Positions 7,236-13,063 of a stretch of DNA of 35,882 bases are shown here, piece after piece. Below the pieces are notes generated by a model, which worked only from the letters and a program-made list of their open reading frames with translations, searched no databases and had not been told where the DNA came from. A program made the position numbers and the translations under genes. Source of the stretch: Bacteroidota bacterium (lineage in GTDB: Bacteria > Bacteroidota > Ignavibacteria > Ignavibacteriales > Ignavibacteriaceae); assembly GCA_023475265.1 (NCBI GenBank), contig JAMCWE010000261.1:1-35882 (forward strand). Reading direction: 5' to 3'. Numbering within the stretch: the first letter of the stretch is position 1; every line of letters begins with the position of its first letter.

Positions 7236-8873
7236 TTAATACGGTACAGGTAAATCATCTATTTCATATTCAGATATAAGATTTAGATTTTCTGTTTTGA
7301 TTTCTGTACCATCAAAATATGATAAGGCATTTTTAATTGGGTCAGCAATAGGTTTTAAAGCTTTTTCATTAACTAGCTTTTCGAGGTTTTCTTTAACATC
7401 TCCGAGAATCCGTAATAAATAAAGTGAAACAATATTCAATTCGAAAGCAGGTTTGTTCAGAAAAGAAATAGAAATATTTTTTAGTTGTTCTTTTTCATCT
7501 GTTGACATTGAATCAACATATCTAGAATAATTTGTGTTAGAACCTCGAAGTTTTACAAGATGATGAATTAATCTGTATTTACCATAAGTACACACTTCAG
7601 GATTTTTTAATAATTCAAATAACTTTTCCTTTGCCTTATTTCTTGTTTCATCGGGTATTTCATCGAAAAAGATAGATTGTATTAAAAGCCAACTTGCGTG
7701 TTTACTACTACCTTTCCATTTTGTTAATATTTCTCCTAATCCATGAATATGCCAAGGTGCTCTATTACCTAGCGAAACAAGTAGTACATCAGATGAATTT
7801 CTTGCGCTAAGTGACTTGCAAAAATCTTTGGCTGATTTATTATCTAATTGATCGCCTTCTTCGAATGTGCCGCTAAAATCTTCAAAAGGCTTGTCAACCT
7901 TTGATTCCAACTCACTTTCTATTTTAAGTTCTGTATCGTCCATATATTCATAAACATCATAAATTTTTGATCTAAGTTTTTCTATTTCTTCCTTATTTTC
8001 TGCAATCTCTGTTTTACTTGCATTTAGGTTTAATCCCTTCGCTAGAAGTAGTTCTTGAAGAACTAATATTGCTCTAAATATTTCAGTTTTTTCATTAGAA
8101 AATATTCGCATATCATCATTATATCTTCCGAAGATAGTATTATCAAATTGCATTTTATCGTCAACATTTTTTAAATATACATTAGCTAAAAATCCTTCAG
8201 TGTTATTGCCTATAGGTAGGCCTTGCTTTAATTCTTCAGACGATAAAACTTGATTCGTAAGATTAGAGTAAGATATAACTGGTACAGAAAGAATTTTCTT
8301 GAAAAGCTTCATAACTTGACTATCATTCGGAATTGTTAAGGAATCAGCTACAGTTGCACATAAATATTCATGAGAAATTGAATCGTAAAACGAAGAGATA
8401 TCAGTTCTCAATAAAAGAGAATAAGTTTCTATAGATTTCTTTTGCCAATCGCAAAAATTCGGCCAAGATTCAGTTGCAAAATTTTGTAAAAAGGAAAATT
8501 TGGAAGGGTTCTTCTCAGCTTTTCTATTGGCAAAGCAATTATTGGATAATTCAGGATCAATATATTCAGCAAGCACTATCGTAAATGCATATCTTAAAAC
8601 CAAATCTTTAAAAGGAATATAAATCATACGTCTAAAACATAATTCGTTTTTGGGAGGATAATAGGCATATGCGGTTCGTTGAGCGTAAGAATTTAAGTCT
8701 TTAATTTCTTCCAATATTTCATTTATGATTTTATCTTTATTCTTATATACAAACTCCATTTCAAAATAATCATAATAATAATCATTATTTATTCTGTCGT
8801 AATATGCATAATGAAATGCCTTCACAATATTATCTTTAGAAATAATTTGATTTAAGATACGAATATGGTCCAT
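7236..8873 (-). CDS. Abi/UG-type defence reverse transcriptase (cassette 1)
   Basis: The 545-residue protein is an RNA-directed DNA polymerase relative. Motif A is LLRTDISSFYDS (Asp158). Motif B is QGLPIGNNTEGFLANVYL (217-234). Motif C is GRYNDDMRIF (YNDD at 251-254, in place of YADD/YVDD). LNLNASKTEI is motif D. The N-terminal RRMIYIPFKDLVLRYAF is typical of Abi and UG (DRT) groups. No group II intron maturase or endonuclease domain follows. Instead residues 300-545 form an alpha-helical extension, as in defence RTs. It ends DDLPVPY. The start has AAAGG eight bases upstream. It sits in first position next to attI, so it is the best expressed and most recently acquired cassette in the standard model. 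I cannot place it in a numbered DRT class by eye. Confidence 0.85.
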   Translation of the reverse strand: MDHIRILNQIISKDNIVKAFHYAYYDRINNDYYYDYFEMEFVYKNKDKIINEILEEIKDLNSYAQRTAYAYYPPKNELCFRRMIYIPFKDLVLRYAFTIVLAEYIDPELSNNCFANRKAEKNPSKFSFLQNFATESWPNFCDWQKKSIETYSLLLRTDISSFYDSISHEYLCATVADSLTIPNDSQVMKLFKKILSVPVISYSNLTNQVLSSEELKQGLPIGNNTEGFLANVYLKNVDDKMQFDNTIFGRYNDDMRIFSNEKTEIFRAILVLQELLLAKGLNLNASKTEIAENKEEIEKLRSKIYDVYEYMDDTELKIESELESKVDKPFEDFSGTFEEGDQLDNKSAKDFCKSLSARNSSDVLLVSLGNRAPWHIHGLGEILTKWKGSSKHASWLLIQSIFFDEIPDETRNKAKEKLFELLKNPEVCTYGKYRLIHHLVKLRGSNTNYSRYVDSMSTDEKEQLKNISISFLNKPAFELNIVSLYLLRILGDVKENLEKLVNEKALKPIADPIKNALSYFDGTEIKTENLNLISEYEIDDLPVPY

Positions 8874-8894
8874 ACAATAAACCTTTAATTATAT

Positions 8895-8960
8895 GCCTAA
8901 CTATTACTTGAGCCGAATCGGCGGTTATCAATTCGGCTGTTATTTAAGAAATTTCTCCCG
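8895..8960 (-). other. attI recombination region next to the first cassette
   Basis: GCCTAAC at 8895-8901 (GTTAGGC on the minus strand) is the junction where the first cassette begins; it pairs with the GTTAGGC of the first cassette's own attC. Just right of it, AGCCGAAT (8911-8918) and ATTCGGCT (8931-8938) form an inverted repeat. Unlike the attC sites, this side has no 190-bp arm structure, as expected for attI. The extent is approximate. Confidence 0.75.
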
Positions 8961-9030
8961 TCTTTTGGCGGGTCTATCAACCGCTCTATTTATTTTAAAT
9001 TCTTTTATATTCTTTCTAAATAACTACTTA

Positions 9031-9059
9031 ACATTAGAATATTTTTTTTCCACAGTCAA
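9031..9059 (-). promoter_or_regulatory. Candidate cassette promoter Pc
   Basis: The minus strand reads TTGACT, a 17-base spacer, then TAATGT. This is a good sigma-70 style promoter that points across attI into the cassette array and ends about 120 bases before the recombination point. It lies between the integrase stop and attI. Activity is inferred from the sequence only. Confidence 0.45.
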
Positions 9060-9092
9060 TAGTTACGTCCATTCTTTCGTATCTATCAACCA

Positions 9093-10064
9093 TTAATCCA
9101 ACGGGCTCCTAACACCTATGCCTCTATTCAAAACATGTGTATATATCATTGTAGTTTTTACAGAATGATGCCCTAATAATTCCTGCACAGTTCTTATATC
9201 ATAGCCGCTTTGTAATAGGTGTGTCGCAAAACTATGTCTTAATGTATGCGGCGTTGCTTGCTTTGTCACTTCTGCTTTTCTAACCGCATCTCTAAACAAT
9301 TTCTGGAATGTACTCTCATGCAAATGCATCCTATATGTTCTTTTCTCACCTTCATTATAAACTATATTCTTAGCTGGAAACAAATACTGCCAATTAAATT
9401 CTTTACTTGCATTTGGATATTTTTTATTAAGTGCATACGGAAGAGGTACTTCTATATTTCCCTTGCTCAGATCTTTATTATATAAATTCTTAACTTTCTT
9501 AATAAGTTCGCGTAGATCGATAATGAGCTTGTCCGGCAAAATTGTTATTCTATCTTTCTCGCCTTTACCGTCCCGAACAGTTATCACTTTATAATCTAGG
9601 TCTACATCCTGCACCCTAATTTTAAGACATTCATTTAACCGCATTCCGCTGCCATATAAAAGTTTTGAAATTAAAAGTGCAATACCATCTAACTTAGAAA
9701 ATATTTTGTTCAGTTCATCTTTTGTTAATACAACTGGTAAATGTTTTTTCCTTTGTGCATATCTTATACCGTCTATCCATCCAATATCCTTCTTCAAAAC
9801 ATTTTTATATAAATATAGTATTCCGTTTAAAGCCTGGTTTTGAGTTGAACCCGAAACGTGTCTTTCAACTGCAAGATAATTAACAAATTTTTTGATTTCC
9901 TCTGCGCCCAATTTTTCAGGATGTATCTTATTATTAAATATTATGAATTGTTTTATCCATGAAATGTAACTCTCTTCAGTCTTCCGTGAATAATGCTTTA
10001 CCCGCAAATCATTTCGTACACTGTCCAATAGCTTAGGCTTTTTAACTGTCTTGTCGTTCTGCAC
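9093..10064 (-). CDS. intI: Integron integrase IntI (tyrosine recombinase)
   Basis: The protein recombines attI with attC and attC with attC to capture or shuffle cassettes. An N-terminal SAM-like core-binding domain (about 10-100) is followed by the catalytic domain. In numbering from the GTG at 10070, catalytic residues are Arg144 (GSGMRLNE), Lys169, His275 and Arg278 (HTLRHS), His301 (LGHHSV) and Tyr310 (TTMIYTHV). The IntI-specific insert that binds extrahelical attC bases is present: [13 protein letters not shown], then FNWQYLFPA (about 209-232). Of two in-frame GTG codons, the one at 10064 is preferred because AAAGG sits five bases upstream, whereas it abuts the one at 10070. The gene is transcribed toward the cassettes, opposite to most integrons. 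No frameshift is seen, so it is probably active. Confidence 0.95.
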   Translation of the reverse strand: MQNDKTVKKPKLLDSVRNDLRVKHYSRKTEESYISWIKQFIIFNNKIHPEKLGAEEIKKFVNYLAVERHVSGSTQNQALNGILYLYKNVLKKDIGWIDGIRYAQRKKHLPVVLTKDELNKIFSKLDGIALLISKLLYGSGMRLNECLKIRVQDVDLDYKVITVRDGKGEKDRITILPDKLIIDLRELIKKVKNLYNKDLSKGNIEVPLPYALNKKYPNASKEFNWQYLFPAKNIVYNEGEKRTYRMHLHESTFQKLFRDAVRKAEVTKQATPHTLRHSFATHLLQSGYDIRTVQELLGHHSVKTTMIYTHVLNRGIGVRSPLD

Positions 10065-10299
10065 GTTCACCTTTATATTTTGTGCAGTTCCTACCTGCTT
10101 GCCACAGGCAAGTCATGCTGTCTTATTAATTTGCATATATTATTATTCCACTACTCCATCATAGCATTCTTGTCTTTTCGGTTTGTACATATAAGAAGCT
10201 CAGCCCTTGCTAATCTGCCCTGTCGTTGTTCTGCATAGTGTCTCTGCAAATGCTTGTACAACTTACTTATTTCCCAAATTAAAAACATCAAATATTTTG

Positions 10300-10442
10300 C
10301 AACCTCATCCCTAGCCTTCTCCTTATAAAGGAGAAGGGAAATTTAAATACCCTCTCCTTGCTAAGCCTGCCCGGCTTAGACGGGGAGAGGGTGGCTTTAG
10401 CCGGCCTGCTTCGACTCATCGGAGACGAGGCAAGGTGAGGTT
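10300..10442. repeat. REP-like nested palindromic element
   Basis: The stretch from 10065 to 10443 has no gene. At its right end a compound palindrome is bounded by AACCTCA and TGAGGTT. It contains CCTTCTCCTT / AAGGAGAAGG (10314-10337), CCCTCTCC / GGAGAGGG with an inner CTAAGCC / GGCTTAG (10350-10391), and a GC-rich tail. Its composition resembles intergenic REP elements of the CCTCACCCC...CTCTCC type. A small stem CTTGCC / GGCAAG lies at 10098-10112 upstream of intI. Confidence 0.6.
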
Positions 10443-10443
10443 A

Positions 10444-10833
10444 CTATTGTGCCGGGGGAGTTTGCGGCGGCGTATCTTCTCCGCCGTTGTGGCTTCCTCC
10501 AAGATCCTTTATCACTCTTGCCGATTTATATTTATTATAAACATCAACGTTTGATGCCCGGATTAGCTCCATGTCCTTATCGTAACGATTGATTAAAAGA
10601 TCATCTGTGTTATCAAAGTCAGCAGTCAAATTTTTGCGCAAAGCGCTCCGGTCGTTAAAGCTTGTATCTTTGTCTCCGGATTTTTTAGTTACCCCATCAA
10701 CCGCAGCTTGCGTAGCCGCTATTTGATCGGCAGTAATTTTGTGGCTGACAGAAATAGCTGCCGTATTGTTTCTTGCTTCATCGAGTATTGAGTTCATTGT
10801 ACTTTTAAAATCATTTTCACTTAACCTGCCCAT
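10444..10833 (-). CDS. Hypothetical helical protein, third gene of an unknown cluster
   Basis: The 129-residue product has no signal peptide or membrane segment. It looks helical and polar (LDEARNNTAAISVSHKI, then TADFDNTDDLLINRYDKDM) and ends in a Pro-rich tail, EDTPPQTPPAQ. I do not recognise the family. The gene follows the 98-residue gene with a 15-base gap and lies just before the REP-like palindrome, so it is probably the end of the same transcript. Codon use is more GC-rich than the cassettes. Confidence 0.6.
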   Translation of the reverse strand: MGRLSENDFKSTMNSILDEARNNTAAISVSHKITADQIAATQAAVDGVTKKSGDKDTSFNDRSALRKNLTADFDNTDDLLINRYDKDMELIRASNVDVYNKYKSARVIKDLGGSHNGGEDTPPQTPPAQ

Positions 10834-10848
10834 ACCGTACTCGCTTAT

Positions 10849-11145
10849 CTAAGTAATTTCCTTCAGCCGCTCGTTTTTTGTTTTTGAACCAAACGAAGAA
10901 ACGGCGGACTTAATCGGGTTAACTAACATTATCGCATAATCTATTGCATTATGCTTTTCTTTCGTCTTGCCTTTTATTGCATCCATATACTCCTTGTTGT
11001 GCTTATTTATGGATACAATATTTTCGCCAAGCTCCTGCTGGTCTTCCAGTAGTGCCGGGGTATCCGCAATTGCTGTCTTTTCATTTTCCATTGTGGAAAA
11101 TACATCGTTATACATGTCTGCGTGGTTTTTTTCGTGGTTAGTCAT
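10849..11145 (-). CDS. Hypothetical helical protein, second gene of an unknown cluster
   Basis: The 98-residue product is Lys-, Asn- and Glu-rich and predicted helical, for example NHEKNHADMYNDVFSTM and SINKHNKEYMDAIKG. It has no signal peptide, and a mildly hydrophobic stretch (YAIMLVNPIKSAVSSFG) near the end. Its ATG overlaps the stop of the preceding repeat-protein gene by four bases (ATGA), which shows co-translation. The family is not recognised. Confidence 0.6.
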   Translation of the reverse strand: MTNHEKNHADMYNDVFSTMENEKTAIADTPALLEDQQELGENIVSINKHNKEYMDAIKGKTKEKHNAIDYAIMLVNPIKSAVSSFGSKTKNERLKEIT

Positions 11146-11912
11146 CTCTGACTCCTTTCCGCTTTATTTTGTTGATTAAAACAAACCCGCCCTTTTGAGG
11201 CATTTGTGTTGATTATTTTTTGGGTTTGTTTACGGTAATTCATTCTAAATGATTTTAAATTTGGAGAGCTTTCTTTCATTTCAATTTTACATTCTGAAAG
11301 TCCATTTTTTATAACTTGTGATGAGCCGTTTAACTTTTTAATGCTGTCAAAAAGACTATTAAAATCGTTCATTTTTTGTCCGCTCAAACCTCTTTTTTTG
11401 CAAAATAATGTGATTTTTGCCAATTCTATGGGTTTATGTGAAGGTTTCAGAAGGCTATGTGCGGTTTTCAGAACGTTATGTGCGTCCGTCATTTCGTTAT
11501 ATGACGAAATCAAAACATTATGTGCGTCTTCCATTTGGCTATGTGCAGTAGCAATTTCGTTATGTGCAAAGTTCAGAACGTCGTGCGCGGTTATCAGATC
11601 ACAATGTGCGGCTTTAAATTGGCAATGTGCAATTGTTAGAACGCTATGTGCGGCATCAAATTGATTATGTGCAGCTTCCAGATCGCTATGTGAATCAGCA
11701 TTTTTGCTTTGTGCCGTTTCAAATTGATTTGCTTCAATAAATGATTTGTCTTGTGCGGCATAATTTCCCCGATGTGAAATTTCACTTTCGCAATTTTCAT
11801 TTTGCAGATACCAGGTTAAAAATACTAACATGAATATTTCGGTTGGAAACGGGTTTTGTTTTAGGTTACCAAGTTTTTTTAAAATGTTAAAATGACAATT
11901 TTCCTTCTCCAC
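11142..11912 (-). CDS. Repeat protein with 7-residue AH-type units, first gene of an unknown cluster
   Basis: The 256-residue product has a central region (about residues 65-165) made of roughly 14 consecutive heptads, mostly of the form AHNxLxx or AHSxxxx, as in TAHSQMEDAHNVL. The heptad spacing with hydrophobic residues at fixed positions predicts a long coiled coil. The DNA repeats at 21 bp from about 11430 to 11720. The ends are non-repetitive: an N-terminal part with a hydrophobic patch (PTEIFMLVFLTWYL) and a basic C-terminus. The start is GTG at 11912 with AAAGGGAAG upstream. It overlaps the next gene by four bases. Possible roles include a structural or phage-like fibre or tape component, but nothing in the sequence decides it. 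Confidence 0.55.
   Translation of the reverse strand: MEKENCHFNILKKLGNLKQNPFPTEIFMLVFLTWYLQNENCESEISHRGNYAAQDKSFIEANQFETAQSKNADSHSDLEAAHNQFDAAHSVLTIAHCQFKAAHCDLITAHDVLNFAHNEIATAHSQMEDAHNVLISSYNEMTDAHNVLKTAHSLLKPSHKPIELAKITLFCKKRGLSGQKMNDFNSLFDSIKKLNGSSQVIKNGLSECKIEMKESSPNLKSFRMNYRKQTQKIINTNASKGRVCFNQQNKAERSQR
11430..11720. repeat. 21-bp tandem repeats, about 14 units
   Basis: Units of the form GCTATGTGCGNNNNTCAGAA recur every 21 bases, for example CTATGTG at 11455 and CTTTGTG at 11707 (exactly 12 periods apart). They encode the heptads of the minus-strand gene. Because the unit is a multiple of three without stops, the opposite strand is also open. Confidence 0.8.
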
Positions 11913-11940
11913 AACACTTCCCTTTGCCCAATTTAAAAAT

Positions 11941-11984
11941 AAATAAGCCCTTAATGGTTTGTTCCATCAAAGGCTTATTTTTAA
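11941..11984 (-). terminator. Rho-independent terminator of the 16-residue-repeat gene
   Basis: AATAAGCC pairs with GGCTTATT, with an inner ATGG/CCAT stem, and T-rich runs flank both sides. It lies 35 bases after the stop of the secreted repeat gene and could also end plus-strand transcripts. Confidence 0.75.
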
Positions 11985-12018
11985 ACTTTAATTTGTAATT
12001 AAGCCTTCATAATTACTT

Positions 12019-12756
12019 TTATTGAGCGAATGCATATCTGCTTCCAAGTTCATCTAATTGTGAATTAGATTGTGCAAATGCATAGCGGCTTCCCAATTCA
12101 TCCAGCTGAGAATTAGATTGAGCAAATGCATAACGACTGCCAAGTTCATCTAATTGAGAATTAGATTGAGCAAATGCATAGCGGCTTCCCAATTCATCCA
12201 GCTGAGAATTAGATTGAGCAAATGCATAACGACTGCCAAGTTCATCTAACTGTGAATTAGATTGTGCAAATGCATATCTGCTTCCTAATTCATCTAATTG
12301 AGAATTAGATTGTGCGAATGCATAACGGCTTCCAAGTTCATCTAACTGTGAATTGGATTGTGCAAATGCATAACGACTTCCAAGTTCATCTAATTGTGAA
12401 TTAGATTGAGCAAATGCATAACGGCTTCCTAATTCATCCAATTGTGAATTAGATTGTGCAAAAGCATAACGGCTTCCAAGTTCATCCAACTGTGAGTTAG
12501 ACTGAGCAAATGCATATCTGCTTCCCAACGCTTCAAGTTGAGCGTTTGAGCCATTTGTTAAAGTTGATTGATAAATATCGGACACAGCAAAAGAGGTGCG
12601 AACTGCCGTAGCGGTGTTTACATCCAAAGTTGCTGTACTTTGGGTTGTTCTGTACCGAACAGCTTCCTCGACTTTACCTTTTTTTTGTGGTTCCTTTGCA
12701 AAACCCCCAACAAAAAGTAAAATACTGAGGAGAGAAGTGAAAATAGTTTTACGCAT
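12019..12756 (-). CDS. Secreted protein of ten identical 16-residue repeats
   Basis: The 245-residue product has a signal peptide (MRKTIFTSLLSILLFVGGFA), a short linker and then 11 units. The first (SNAQLEALGSRYAFAQ) is diverged; the next ten are identical, SNSQLDELGSRYAFAQ, and the protein ends exactly at a unit boundary. Each DNA unit is 48 bp, yet the copies differ at many synonymous sites, so the protein sequence is under selection. The regular Gly, Ala and Gln spacing recalls amyloid or beta-solenoid repeats such as curlin, but the unit length and key positions do not match, so this is only a suggestion. GAGGG lies six bases before ATG. A candidate sigma-54 promoter and a palindrome lie upstream, next to a sigma-54 activator gene. 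It is probably a surface or matrix protein. Confidence 0.85.
   Translation of the reverse strand: MRKTIFTSLLSILLFVGGFAKEPQKKGKVEEAVRYRTTQSTATLDVNTATAVRTSFAVSDIYQSTLTNGSNAQLEALGSRYAFAQSNSQLDELGSRYAFAQSNSQLDELGSRYAFAQSNSQLDELGSRYAFAQSNSQLDELGSRYAFAQSNSQLDELGSRYAFAQSNSQLDELGSRYAFAQSNSQLDELGSRYAFAQSNSQLDELGSRYAFAQSNSQLDELGSRYAFAQSNSQLDELGSRYAFAQ
12022..12549. repeat. 48-bp tandem repeats (11 units)
   Basis: Ten 48-bp copies (12022-12501) encode the same peptide, followed by one diverged copy. Copies 2-3 and 4-5 from the left are nearly identical as pairs, which indicates a recent 96-bp duplication within an older array. Confidence 0.92.
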
Positions 12757-12804
12757 AATTTTCCCTCGTATTATTGAAAATAGATATTTTAAGCACTTTT
12801 ATAG

Positions 12805-12822
12805 TTTCAATGTTTATGCCAC
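12805..12822 (-). promoter_or_regulatory. Candidate sigma-54 promoter of the repeat-protein gene
   Basis: The minus strand reads TGGCATAAACATTGAA. The GG and the GA are separated by ten bases, the spacing of the -24 GG and -12 GC elements; the -12 element has A instead of C. The start would lie about 37 bases before the ATG. The gene-less stretch 12757-13063 otherwise holds only the palindrome at 12914-12932. Confidence 0.4.
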
Positions 12823-12913
12823 GTAATGAATATTTGAGTTTTTGCTCAATAACTTAAGTTGAAATTGTTTGTAAGGTAGTTATTACCGAAAAAGGCCGGA
12901 AATATTAGGTGAG

Positions 12914-12932
12914 TTGTAAAAATTTTTTACAA
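12914..12932. promoter_or_regulatory. Palindrome, possible upstream activator site
   Basis: TTGTAAAAA followed by TTTTTTACAA is a near-perfect inverted repeat about 110 bases upstream of the candidate sigma-54 promoter, a typical distance for an enhancer site bound by an NtrC-type activator. It is AT-only in its centre, so it may also be chance. Confidence 0.35.
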
Positions 12933-13063
12933 AATTTGGCTAATTATTAAAATATTAATTTATGAATAATTTTTACCTGAAGATAATTGCTTATTGTTAA
13001 AATAATTAGAAATATTTTTAAATAGTTTAGAACGATTTTGATTTTAATTTCTTGCTATAAAAG

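Larger units (their letters stand above)
1..10064 (-). mobile_element. Chromosomal integron: IntI, attI and seven minus-strand gene cassettes
   Basis: The unit consists of an IntI-type integrase, an attI region and seven cassettes separated by related imperfect inverted repeats of 188-190 bp. Every cassette reads on the minus strand, away from the integrase. For each complete cassette, the first bases after the recombination point (GTTRRRY type) are complementary to the R'' box of that cassette's own attC, as expected from circle integration. Boundary strings, plus strand: RT cassette GGTTAGGCATAT against ATATGCCTAAC; MTase cassette TTGTTATATGCA against TGCATATAAC; secreted-protein cassette GTTAGAACACA against TGTGTTCTAAC. 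The array continues beyond the left edge because the attC at position 1 is truncated. That these are integron cassettes is essentially certain from the sequence; that the array is sedentary is inferred from the uniform attC family and core genes on the right. Confidence 0.93.

Noticed and set aside
7236-8873. Group II intron or retron reverse transcriptase
   Set aside because: No maturase or HNH domain, no intron RNA ends, no room for an msr-msd RNA in the cassette leader, and motif context fits Abi/UG types.
8893-9096. Plus-strand ORF of 67 residues over attI
   Set aside because: It covers the attI junction and hairpins, has no ribosome site and low-complexity content; it looks like chance.
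11341-11664. Plus-strand ORF with LCA-type heptads
   Set aside because: It is a by-product of the 21-bp repeat being open on both strands; the minus gene has start signal and operon overlap.
12022-12549. CRISPR-like array
   Set aside because: The 48-bp units are contiguous without spacers and encode an in-frame repeat protein.
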